The translations under genes were made by a program, and so were the position numbers. DNA of 64,000 nucleotides, from the NCBI GenBank assembly GCA_964613795.1, contig CAZTJR010000006.1:55719-119718 (forward strand), read 5' to 3'. Position 1 is the stretch's first letter; each line of letters begins with the position of its first letter. The notes under the pieces were generated by a model. The model ran no database searches, was not told the DNA's origin, and was given only the letters and a program-made list of their open reading frames with translations. Of the stretch, positions 17,548 to 25,669 are shown piece by piece. The DNA comes from Chromatocurvus sp964613795 (GTDB lineage: Bacteria; Pseudomonadota; Gammaproteobacteria; Pseudomonadales; Halieaceae).

Positions 17548-18942
17548 GTGAACCTTTCCCGCCGATCACTGATTCAAAACGTTGGCCTTGGACTGGCCAG
17601 CGCCAGTCTCGCCTCGCGCACGCTGGCGAAGACCGGCAGCAGTTCAGAATCTCTGCTTGTCAGCAACCGCGAACAACCGGAACCGGCGCCAACCGGATAC
17701 GACCGTCTTCCACTGTCCTGGTACCAGGCAACCACACAGCGCCTGAAGGACCGCCTGAGCCCCCTCGGCATCGACGCAATCGTCCTGCAGCGCGATGCCA
17801 ATGCCGTCTACTTCAGCGGCTGTTTTCGCGGCAGCGGTGAGCGAACCACCTGGTTGATGTTCCCGATGAAGGAGAAAGATACCGCCTACTGGTTTTCGCC
17901 GGGCATCGACCGGGACCTGATCACATCCTGGTGGTGCACCGAGAACGAATACTATTTCTGCTACCCTCACGCAGAAGGTGGATTCCCCAACAAGGGCAAT
18001 GTCAGCACCGGCCCTGCCGTCGATCTGTTCGACTGGATGCTCCAGGGCCTGCAGAAGCACGAGCTCGCCGGCAAGCGCCTGGGCGTTGATTTCGACCTTT
18101 CTCCGGCCCAGCTGGCATCAGCCGCAAAGAGGCTCCCGGGGACGACGTTCGTCAACATCAGCGATCACTGCATGCACATGCAGATGCGAAAGACGCCCGA
18201 AGAAATTGCGCTGTGCCAGCGGGCCTACCGATACTTCGACAGAATTCACGCATTCTCACGAGACTTCATACTTGAACACGGCACGAGCACAACAGACTTC
18301 GCCATCGGTGAAGCCCTGCGCACCTACGGCATCAACCTGTTGATGGAGGACATCAGACACGACGGGCGACCCCACAACGCGGTCGGCATGCTGCTGACAT
18401 CAGAGTACGTCCGCGCCGGCATCGCGACCGCATATCCACATCCGAACCAGTTCTTCCACGCAGCCGTTGAGAAAGGCCAGTCGGTTTACGTCAATACCGA
18501 CATCAAGATTGGCGGCTGTGGCGGTGAGGGTTACCGCAATTACCTGATCGCGCCGTGGACAGATCACCAGGACAAGCTCTGGCAGGTAGTGGCCGAGACC
18601 GTCGAGATCATGGTGGAAAAGACCCGCCCCGGTGCGATCTGTCACGACGTCGCCCGTGCCGTTCACGAACACCAGATCAAGCGGGGCATGCAGGAATACA
18701 TCTACCACCGACCCGGACACGGCACCGGCCAGAACTTTACCGGTCACCAACCGCCTTTCCTCGCCCTTGGCGATGAGACCGTGATAGAGGAAGGGATGAT
18801 GTTCAGTGTCGAACCCGGCCTCATGGACCCGAGCCAGGGGGTGGGTATCAACCCCAGCGACAATCTGCTGGTCACGAGCAAAGGCAGCGTGTTGATGACA
18901 CGGGTGCCATTTTCCAGGGAATGGAGCTACCTGACACTTTGA
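17548..18942 (+). CDS. Tat-exported M24-fold protein (creatinase/Xaa-Pro peptidase-like)
   Basis: 464 aa from the ATG at 17548. The N-terminus LSRRSLIQNVGLGLASASLA is a twin-arginine signal. A creatinase N-domain (DRLPLSWYQATTQRLKDR, IDAIVLQRDANAVYFSG) precedes the pita-bread domain with YHRPGHGTGQNFTGH and FSVEPGLMDPSQGVG. The second metal Asp is not found (YVNTDIKIGGCGGEGYRN ends in Asn), and the last Glu is replaced in GINPSDNLLVT, so the canonical dinuclear site is incomplete. Creatinase itself works without metal in this fold, so hydrolysis of a C-N bond in a small molecule is as likely as peptide cleavage. Shares divergent control (site c) with the neighbouring Xaa-Pro aminopeptidase. 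Confidence 0.8.
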   Translation: MNLSRRSLIQNVGLGLASASLASRTLAKTGSSSESLLVSNREQPEPAPTGYDRLPLSWYQATTQRLKDRLSPLGIDAIVLQRDANAVYFSGCFRGSGERTTWLMFPMKEKDTAYWFSPGIDRDLITSWWCTENEYYFCYPHAEGGFPNKGNVSTGPAVDLFDWMLQGLQKHELAGKRLGVDFDLSPAQLASAAKRLPGTTFVNISDHCMHMQMRKTPEEIALCQRAYRYFDRIHAFSRDFILEHGTSTTDFAIGEALRTYGINLLMEDIRHDGRPHNAVGMLLTSEYVRAGIATAYPHPNQFFHAAVEKGQSVYVNTDIKIGGCGGEGYRNYLIAPWTDHQDKLWQVVAETVEIMVEKTRPGAICHDVARAVHEHQIKRGMQEYIYHRPGHGTGQNFTGHQPPFLALGDETVIEEGMMFSVEPGLMDPSQGVGINPSDNLLVTSKGSVLMTRVPFSREWSYLTL

Positions 18943-19045
18943 TCCCGTTACTGGCAAAGGATCGCGCTGCTGCGCAATCGCACGCTGATGCGGCCCTGGC
19001 TGACGTTTCCGAGATCGCACTTACGTAGTCAGCTGCCGATTTATC

Positions 19046-19058
19046 ATATATTATATAT
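19046..19058. promoter_or_regulatory. ATATA-N3-TATAT palindrome (site d)
   Basis: ATATATTATATAT in the 232-bp gap before the DHDPS-family gene, about 120 bp from its start. It probably controls the DHDPS-family/ALDH/amidohydrolase/transporter run. Confidence 0.6.
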
Positions 19059-19174
19059 ATTTCTGCGGCGCCGAATCCCGGGGCAACGGACGTGGCGGCG
19101 CTGGCATCCGGAAGCAGGCGATTAAACACCGGAGAGCGTCCTGCTGGCGGCAGACGCAGTATGGTAGTGCGCAC

Positions 19175-20098
19175 ATGGGAAGCATGACTATGAAGCTTGA
19201 AGGCATATACGTACCCTTGATAACGCCGTTTGCCGGCGATCTGTCGATCGACTACGACGCGTATGGCGACGTCATAGACTGGCAGATCGAGAACGGCACA
19301 CACGGCATCATTGTGGGCGGATCCACCGGCGAGTTCTTCTCGCTGAACGATGAGGAGCGCGAGGCGCAGATGCGCTTCGCCGCCGAACGTATCGCCGGTC
19401 GCGTGCCGCTGATCGCAGGCATAAACGACATGCTTCCCGCGCGCACGTACTCCCACGCGAAAATCGCCAGGGATGCCGGCGCGGACGCACTGCTCGTCGC
19501 GGCACCGCCCTACTCGCTGCCAAGCCAGCGCGAACTCGTCGCCCACTGCCTGAAGATCGACCGGATCGCCGACCTCCCCATCATTCTCTACAACTACCCG
19601 GGACGCACCGGCGTCAACATGGAGGAGGAATTTCTCGAGCGCGTGGCGCAGAGTAAAAATGTCATCGCCATCAAGGAGTCCAGCGGCGATATCGATCGCA
19701 TGCACATGCTCGCGCGCGAGTTCCCGCAGCTTCAGCTCAGTGCCGGCGCGGAACACCAGGTTCTCGAATTTTTTGCCTGGGGAGCGCGCAGCTGGGTATC
19801 GGTCGTCGCCAATTTCTTCCCCGTCGAGGCCCGCCGCTTTTACGAGATCTGCGTGCTGGAGGGCGACTTCACGACCGGCCGCAGGATCATGAGCACGCTG
19901 CTGCCGCTGATGCTCTGCCTTGAAATGGGTGGCAAGTTCCTGCAGAGCGTAAAGTATGCCTGCGAGCTCATGGATCGCCCCGGGGGCGCGGTCCGCGGCC
20001 CGTTGACGCCGATGAAAAAAGAGCTCAGACGAGACGTATTCCAGATCGTTCAGACCGCGCATACGACGCTGCAGTCAATCCTCGCGGAAAAGGACTAA
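19175..20098 (+). CDS. DHDPS/NAL-family lyase, candidate pyrroline-4-hydroxy-2-carboxylate deaminase
   Basis: 307 aa (ATGs at 19175, 19184 and 19190 all possible). TIM-barrel class I aldolase features are VGGSTGEFFSL, LYNYPGRTG with Tyr141, and VIAIKESSGD with the Schiff-base Lys167. In hydroxyproline-degrading bacteria an enzyme of this family (HypD/LhpC) deaminates the pyrroline made from D-hydroxyproline, giving 2-oxoglutarate semialdehyde. The gene is followed three bases later by an aldehyde dehydrogenase, the next step of that pathway. Epimerase and oxidase genes are in the same island. Substrate assignment rests on this context; other DHDPS-family lyase or dehydratase roles are possible. 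Confidence 0.78.
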   Translation: MGSMTMKLEGIYVPLITPFAGDLSIDYDAYGDVIDWQIENGTHGIIVGGSTGEFFSLNDEEREAQMRFAAERIAGRVPLIAGINDMLPARTYSHAKIARDAGADALLVAAPPYSLPSQRELVAHCLKIDRIADLPIILYNYPGRTGVNMEEEFLERVAQSKNVIAIKESSGDIDRMHMLAREFPQLQLSAGAEHQVLEFFAWGARSWVSVVANFFPVEARRFYEICVLEGDFTTGRRIMSTLLPLMLCLEMGGKFLQSVKYACELMDRPGGAVRGPLTPMKKELRRDVFQIVQTAHTTLQSILAEKD

Positions 20099-20101
20099 AT
20101 C

Positions 20102-21625
20102 ATGTCAAACCTGCTGACCCACGAAGAATATCAGGCCATCGCCCGAGACCTCACGCTGCCACTGAACGCCTATATAAACGGCAAGTTCACAGCACCGAAG
20201 TCCGGCAACAGAATGGATACCGTCAATCCGGCAACCGGTGAGCATCTCGGTGCTATGGCAAACTGCGATGCTGAGGATGTCGACCATGCTGTTACCAAGG
20301 CTCGCGAGGTATTCGATCGCGGTGAATGGTCACGCATGCATCCCAGTGAGCGGAAGGAGGTCATGATTCAGCTCTGCAAGCTGATGCAGCGTGACCGGCA
20401 CCAGTTGGCAGTGCTCGAAAGCCTCGAGTCCGGGAAGCCGATCCGCGAGTGTCAGATGACCGACGTGCCCGAAACCATTAACTGTCTTAAATGGCACGCA
20501 GAAGCCACCGACAAGCTGTACGACCAGATTTCGCCCTCTGGCGATGACGCGATGGGACTGATAGTGCGCGAGCCTGTCGGCGTTGCGGCCTGTGTCCTGC
20601 CCTGGAATTTCCCGCTGATGATGCTGGCCTGGAAGATAGGTCCGGCGCTTTCCGCGGGGAACTCCGTCATCGTCAAACCCGCTGAACAGACAAGCATGAC
20701 GGCCCTGAAAGTCGCAGAGCTCGCCAGCGAGGCGGGATTGCCCGACGGGGTACTTAACGTCCTCCCCGGCGACGGGCCCAGTGCGGGCGAATCGATCGGC
20801 CTCCACGACGGCATACAGGTCGTCTCGTTTACAGGCTCGACCGAAGTCGGCAGGCGTTTTCTTGAGTATTCTGCCCGCAGCAACCTGAAGCGGATAGTGC
20901 TGGAGTGCGGCGGCAAGAACCCGGCGCTGGTACTCTCTGATGCTCAGGATCTGGAGCATGCCGCCAGGCATATCGTCTATGCGGCGCTGTGGAACATGGG
21001 TCAGAACTGCACCGCCAACTCGAGAATTATCGTACACCGTGACGTCAAGGATGAGCTGGTCGAGCGCATCCAGGGCCAGCTCCGGGAGTGGAAAACCGGA
21101 GCACCGCTAGACCCGGCAAACCACCTGGGAGCGATCATCAGCAAAGAACAGTACGACAAGATTCTGGCCTATATCGAAACAGGAACGAAAGAAGGCGGCA
21201 AGGTGATTGCCGGCGGCAAGGCCATCACGGCCGGCGACGGATTGTTTATCGAGCCGACCATCTTCGACAACGTCACCCCTGACATGACGATCGCGCGTGA
21301 GGAAATTTTCGGTCCGGTCGTCGCCATCATTGAGGTTTCCTCGGACGCAAAGGGACTCGAGCTCGCCAATGAAACCTGTTACGGGCTACAGGCATCCTTA
21401 TACACATCGAATGTCAGAAACGCACACCGCTATGCGCGCGCACTGCAGGCTGGCACTGTGTCGGTCAATTGCTACGCAGAGGGCGACATCGCGACACCCT
21501 TTGGCGGCTACAAGCTGTCTGGCTTCGGTGGCCGTGACAATTCCCTGCAGGCGCACGAGCAATACTGCGAGACGAAAACGATCTGGATCGACCTGAGCGA
21601 CGATTCGATCGATGAAGACGTATGA
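20102..21625 (+). CDS. NAD(P)-dependent aldehyde dehydrogenase, candidate 2-oxoglutarate semialdehyde dehydrogenase
   Basis: 507 aa, full-length ALDH. PWNFPLMMLAWKIGPAL, FTGSTEVGR (cofactor loop), Glu268 in VLECGGKNP, and Cys303 in GQNCTANSR are the catalytic landmarks. The C-terminus (FGGRDNSLQAHEQY, then ETKTIWIDLS) resembles PuuC/gamma-glutamyl-aminobutyraldehyde dehydrogenase-like enzymes. Placed directly after the DHDPS-family deaminase, the natural product to oxidise would be 2-oxoglutarate semialdehyde, giving 2-oxoglutarate. PuuC-like polyamine or aminobutyraldehyde substrates remain possible. Its last 14 bases overlap the following amidohydrolase, suggesting coupled translation. Confidence 0.8.
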   Translation: MSNLLTHEEYQAIARDLTLPLNAYINGKFTAPKSGNRMDTVNPATGEHLGAMANCDAEDVDHAVTKAREVFDRGEWSRMHPSERKEVMIQLCKLMQRDRHQLAVLESLESGKPIRECQMTDVPETINCLKWHAEATDKLYDQISPSGDDAMGLIVREPVGVAACVLPWNFPLMMLAWKIGPALSAGNSVIVKPAEQTSMTALKVAELASEAGLPDGVLNVLPGDGPSAGESIGLHDGIQVVSFTGSTEVGRRFLEYSARSNLKRIVLECGGKNPALVLSDAQDLEHAARHIVYAALWNMGQNCTANSRIIVHRDVKDELVERIQGQLREWKTGAPLDPANHLGAIISKEQYDKILAYIETGTKEGGKVIAGGKAITAGDGLFIEPTIFDNVTPDMTIAREEIFGPVVAIIEVSSDAKGLELANETCYGLQASLYTSNVRNAHRYARALQAGTVSVNCYAEGDIATPFGGYKLSGFGGRDNSLQAHEQYCETKTIWIDLSDDSIDEDV

Positions 21626-23543
21626 CTGCGACAGTCTGACGCCTCTGAATCACGTGTCTCCAGCGCGCACCGGCATTGACCGCAGTCCGGCACACTGCCT
21701 TTCCGAGCGACTGGCAAGCGCGCTCCATCTTGCAAGCGCCTTGGCTCTGGTCGCGGCACTAATCGGCTTTTCCGGGACTGCCGCGACGGCCGACACCACG
21801 ATCGTCATTACCGATGTCACGCTGATCGACGGCACGGGTGCGGGTCCCAGGCACAACGTGACGGTGCGGGTGCAGAATGGTGTGATCACCGACCTGGGCA
21901 TGGCCGGGGAGATAACCGGAGATGCCGAACACATCGATGGACATGGCAAGTACCTCCTTCCCGGCTTTATCGATGCCAATGTGCACGCATCCATTTACGG
22001 TAACTCCAGCCGAAGGGAAACCGTTGTCAGGTACGGCCAGCGCAACACCGAACTCGCGCTCGAATTCGCACAGCGACAGCTGAAGTACGGTGTAACAACC
22101 GTGCGCGACAGCTACGGGGCGCTGGAGCCGCTCCTGGAGGTCCGCGACCGCATTAATTCAGGCGAGGCTATTGGCGCGCGTCTATTGGTGGCCGGGAATA
22201 TCGTCGGCTGGGGCGGGCCATTCTCGATGACGTTTTCGCTGATGCGTGAGTCCGAGCTTACTCTGTTCCAAGCAATGTGGAACGACCACATCGCCCAGGG
22301 GGTCGGTGAGGATCTTATGGACATGGGCCCTGATGAAGTGCGCGTTGCAATCAATGCCTACCTCGATAAGGGACCCGACTTCATCAAGTACGGTGGCACG
22401 AGCCATTTTTTCAAGCCCTCGCTCATCGGCTTCTCGCCGCGCGTACAGAAAGTCATCGTCGAGGAAACGCACAGGCGCGGTCTCATCGCGGAAACCCACG
22501 CCACCAGTCCCGAGGCACTGCGCCTGGCTGTGGAAGCGGGGATCGACCTCATCCAGCATCCGGAGATCCTGACCCGCGACTACCCGGATGAGCTTATCGA
22601 CCTGATCGTCGAACGTGACGTGATCTGCGGCCTGCGCTCGAACACGCTTGCTGGTAAACCCTGGCGCGAACACCTTGAGACACAGCTGCGGGTCGAAGCA
22701 GAGCTGGACGGCGCAGCAGCACCGCGGACGTCGGCCGAGCGCCGCGATCGGGAGCGGCAGCTGAATCGGGACTACGGGATTCAGCGTCGCAATGCAGAAA
22801 GGCTGATCGCGCGCGGCTGTCGTATCACGATAGCCACGGACAACTACCAGGGCCGGGCACCGGAGTTCCGCAAAACGCCAAAACCCAAGATTCATGAAGC
22901 GGGGATCGGCAGCATTCTCGCCATTGAAGGGCTGGTCGAACTCGGCATGAGTGAGATGGACGCCATCGTCGCCGCGACACGCAACGGTGCGATCGCCGCC
23001 GGATTGCTCGATCGGATCGGCACCATCGAAATCGGCAAGGAGGCTGACATGCTGCTGCTGTCCGCGGACCCGCTTGACGATATCTCCAATATCCGGAAAC
23101 TCGATACCGTTATCGCCAGGGGCCGGCGGGTGAACATTGAGGCACTGCCTGAGAGCCCACTGTTTTACACCGGCCCACTCCCCCGGGACGCGGTTCATGA
23201 GCACACAGTCACGCCGGCGGCGCGGCCCAGGCACCCCGGGCAGAGCGTATCTGAACGAGATGCAGCGCCAGCGGCAGTGGTTTCCACACAACATTCGCCT
23301 GCCAGCGAATCGTCCGGCGCACTGCCGATCCGGCAAATTACCACAACGGCGTGGGGCAAGTACGTGATCGAGTTCGAGAACGGCGAAGTCTGGCGCCAGC
23401 TCAATGCCGACACAACACCGATCGCGCTGCCAGCCGATACCAGCGGGCTCAGCGCTGAGATAAAACGCTCGATACTGGGCTCGACAACAATAAAGATCCG
23501 CGGATCTTACCCTGCATTCAAGGCATCCCGCGTGGACGAGTAA
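21612..23543 (+). CDS. Exported amidohydrolase with extra C-terminal domain, paralogue 2 (divergent)
   Basis: 643 aa. A long N-terminus contains the signal (LHLASALALVAALIGFSGTAATA). The amidohydrolase domain covers about residues 58-510: LLPGFIDANVHASIYG, GLIAETHATSPEA (His), DLIQHPE (His) and ITIATDNYQG (Asp). The first position of the usual HxH is Asn (ANVH), seen in imidazolonepropionase-like COG1228 members. After a Pro/Ala/Ser-rich linker (about 525-570) comes an unrelated small domain (GKYVIEFENGEVWRQLNAD, then ILGSTTIKIRGSYPAFKASRV). This resembles short beta domains at the ends of other gammaproteobacterial exported proteins. The start overlaps the ALDH stop by 14 bases. Substrate unknown. 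Confidence 0.78.
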   Translation: MKTYDCDSLTPLNHVSPARTGIDRSPAHCLSERLASALHLASALALVAALIGFSGTAATADTTIVITDVTLIDGTGAGPRHNVTVRVQNGVITDLGMAGEITGDAEHIDGHGKYLLPGFIDANVHASIYGNSSRRETVVRYGQRNTELALEFAQRQLKYGVTTVRDSYGALEPLLEVRDRINSGEAIGARLLVAGNIVGWGGPFSMTFSLMRESELTLFQAMWNDHIAQGVGEDLMDMGPDEVRVAINAYLDKGPDFIKYGGTSHFFKPSLIGFSPRVQKVIVEETHRRGLIAETHATSPEALRLAVEAGIDLIQHPEILTRDYPDELIDLIVERDVICGLRSNTLAGKPWREHLETQLRVEAELDGAAAPRTSAERRDRERQLNRDYGIQRRNAERLIARGCRITIATDNYQGRAPEFRKTPKPKIHEAGIGSILAIEGLVELGMSEMDAIVAATRNGAIAAGLLDRIGTIEIGKEADMLLLSADPLDDISNIRKLDTVIARGRRVNIEALPESPLFYTGPLPRDAVHEHTVTPAARPRHPGQSVSERDAAPAAVVSTQHSPASESSGALPIRQITTTAWGKYVIEFENGEVWRQLNADTTPIALPADTSGLSAEIKRSILGSTTIKIRGSYPAFKASRVDE

Positions 23544-23569
23544 GACCGCCATCAATAGGAGCGAGAACA

Positions 23570-24958
23570 ATGGCAGCACCTGCTTCTGACAGTACGCCGC
23601 TCATCTGGTCATCCAGGCTGACATTCCTCATGGCATCCGTCGGCTTTGCCGTCGGTCTCGGCAATATCTGGCGCTTTCCCTATGTCGTCGGCCAGAACGG
23701 CGGCAGCGCCTTCATCCTGATTTACCTGGGCTTCGCGGTAGTCATCGGCGTACCGCTGGTCATGGCCGAATGGACGATCGGGCGTCGCGCGAACGACGCC
23801 GCCTCAGCCTCGGGCAGCTTCCGCGGTGTTGCACACAGGTCGGGCGCGTCTGCCCACTGGGGAGCGGTAGGCGGCATAGCGGTACTCGCCGTGTTCATGC
23901 TGATGCTGATCTACACAACGATCGCAGGCTGGACCATGGACTACTTCGTGCGCGCGGCCAGCGGCGCCTTCGACGGCATCACGGGCGAAGCCTCCAGAGT
24001 AGCCTACGAAAACCTTATGTCGAGCCCCATGCGTCTGATCTTCTGGCACACGGTGGTTGTCATCCTAACGGTGTATATCAACTCGCGAGGGCTGCACGGC
24101 GGCATCGAGAGGGCTGTGAATATTCTGATACCTGCACTGTTCGTCTCGCTTGTGCTCATGGTGGGATATGCGGCGGTGGTTGGCGATATGGGGGCAACGG
24201 CAAGATTCCTGCTGACCCCGGATTTCAGCAAGGTGACCGGGGAAACACTACTCATCGCGCTGGGCCAGGCATTCTTTTCAATCGGAATTGCGATGGCTGT
24301 GATGATTACCTATGGCTCGTATCTCGACCGGCGCACGTCGATACCGCAGAACGCCTTCATCGTGGTGGCCGCCGATACGCTGGTCGCACTGATGGCGGGC
24401 TTCGCTATCTTTCCACTGGTTTTCCAGCACGGCCTGGCGCCCAATGCCGGCGAGGGGCTGGTGTTTCAGACGCTGCCGGTCGCATTCGGCGCCCTGCCTG
24501 CGGGGAGCCTGTTCGCGAGCATATTCTTCTTCCTGCTGATCGCAGCCGCAGTGACCTCGTGCATCGGCAACTTCGCCCCGGTCGTCGCCTGGACGGAGGA
24601 AAGATTCGGGATGAGCCATTCTCGCGCAGCCTTCACAGCCGGCTTTGCGATGTGGTTTCTAGGCCTCGGTTCGGCGCTGTCATTCAACCTGCTTAGCGGT
24701 TTTCATCCGCTCGACTTCATCCCGATGCTCGAGGGCAAGACGATCTTTGCGGCGGTCGATTTCATCATGGCCAATACGCTGCTGCCTATTGGCGCATTGC
24801 TTACCGCAGTCTTCATTGGCTGGGTGGCAAAGCGCGAGAGCGTTCGAGAAGAGATCGGGCTGCCGGACGGGCTGGCTTTCAAAGCGTGGCTGGGCTTGGT
24901 CCGCTTCGTCATCCCCATCGCACTCGCCATCGTGTTTTTTAGCGGCATTCTGGGCTGA
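23570..24958 (+). CDS. NSS-family sodium-dependent amino-acid transporter
   Basis: 462 aa, highly hydrophobic, about 11-12 membrane helices. The first helix carries the NSS signature GLGNIWRFPYVVGQNGG with the unwound substrate/Na+ binding segment, followed by FVLIYLGF-like TM2 (AFILIYLGFAVVIGVPLVMAE). Later GQAFFSIGIAMAVMITYGSY corresponds to TM6, and AAAVTSCIGNFAPVVAW to TM8 with its Na+-binding residues. Located 26 bp after an exported amidohydrolase, it probably imports the released amino or imino acid; hydroxyproline or proline is the obvious candidate. Confidence 0.88.
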   Translation: MAAPASDSTPLIWSSRLTFLMASVGFAVGLGNIWRFPYVVGQNGGSAFILIYLGFAVVIGVPLVMAEWTIGRRANDAASASGSFRGVAHRSGASAHWGAVGGIAVLAVFMLMLIYTTIAGWTMDYFVRAASGAFDGITGEASRVAYENLMSSPMRLIFWHTVVVILTVYINSRGLHGGIERAVNILIPALFVSLVLMVGYAAVVGDMGATARFLLTPDFSKVTGETLLIALGQAFFSIGIAMAVMITYGSYLDRRTSIPQNAFIVVAADTLVALMAGFAIFPLVFQHGLAPNAGEGLVFQTLPVAFGALPAGSLFASIFFFLLIAAAVTSCIGNFAPVVAWTEERFGMSHSRAAFTAGFAMWFLGLGSALSFNLLSGFHPLDFIPMLEGKTIFAAVDFIMANTLLPIGALLTAVFIGWVAKRESVREEIGLPDGLAFKAWLGLVRFVIPIALAIVFFSGILG

Positions 24959-24975
24959 GCCAGGGATACACTGCC

Positions 24976-25375
24976 ATGCGGATAAAGGAGATTCATGTCT
25001 ACCAGGTCGACCTGCCGCTGGCGGAAGGCCGTTACACCTCGTCGGATGGACGCCATCAACCTCAAGATTTCAAAGGTGGGAGGCCTGAGCAAGGCCAGAC
25101 TGATCCGCGACCTGTGCGTGTCTCTGCAGATTCCAATGACTATCGAGGACAGCTGGGGCGGCGACATCATCACCTCGGCAATTGCGCATCTCGCGCACTC
25201 CACGCCTGAGCGCTTCCGGTTCTCATCAACCGATTTCAACAGCTATGTGACGGTGCGCAACGCGGTGGGTGCTCCGCAGCGCGACAATGGCCGCATGCGA
25301 GCAAGCCTCGAACCCGGTCTTGGCGTTACACCAGATTTCGACAATCTGGGCCAGGCGGTCGCCATCTATCGTTAA
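24976..25375 (+). pseudogene. Enolase-superfamily (cis-3-hydroxyproline dehydratase-like) gene with large internal deletion
   Basis: The first 24 codons, IKEIHVYQVDLPLAEGRYTSS, are the N-terminus of a mandelate-racemase-type enzyme. At about 25046 the sequence jumps, in another frame, to the C-terminal part: DAINLKISKVGGLSKARLIR, IPMTIEDSWGGDIITSAIAH, RFSSTDFNSYVTV and GAPQRDNGRM, ending in PGLGVTPDFDNLGQAVAIYR. Roughly 200 central residues, including the catalytic Lys region, are missing. The surviving blocks match cis-3-hydroxy-L-proline dehydratase-type members. It must be inactive, which means the C3-hydroxyproline branch of the island has been lost. Confidence 0.75.
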
Positions 25376-25625
25376 ACACCGACGTCCCGAAGTGCCGGGA
25401 CTGCCGCACCGCACCGGCCACGGTATTGGCATGGACGGACATGAGTGGGGCAACATGGTGCTGGGGAACAAGAGACCGCTGGACGTCGGCATGTGCTTCA
25501 GCGTCGAACCGATGATCGCGATCTATGGAGAGTTCGGCGTCAGACTGGAAGATTGCGTGTACATGACGGAAAAAGGCCCCGCCTGGTTCAGCCAACCGAG
25601 CGCTGCGATCGACCAGCCCGTCTGA
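25376..25625 (+). pseudogene. 3' fragment of an M24 peptidase gene
   Basis: Directly after the dead dehydratase, a second partial gene reads LPHRTGHGIGMDGHEWGNMV, then VGMCFSVEPMIAIYGEFGVRLEDCVYMTEKG in one frame to the TGA at 25623. This is the metal-binding C-terminal third of an Xaa-Pro aminopeptidase/creatinase-fold protein: the His of TGHG, the Glu of SVEP, and the final LED. Nothing upstream supplies the remaining domain, so it is a deletion relic of a third M24 gene. Confidence 0.75.
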
Positions 25626-25669
25626 GCTGGCCGCCGCGCGCGCGGCGGGCCGACACCATCAACTGTCAG

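Noticed and set aside
22182..23579. 465-codon minus-strand frame opposite the amidohydrolase at 21612
   Set aside because: Shadow frame; the plus strand carries the signal peptide, metal motifs and operon context.
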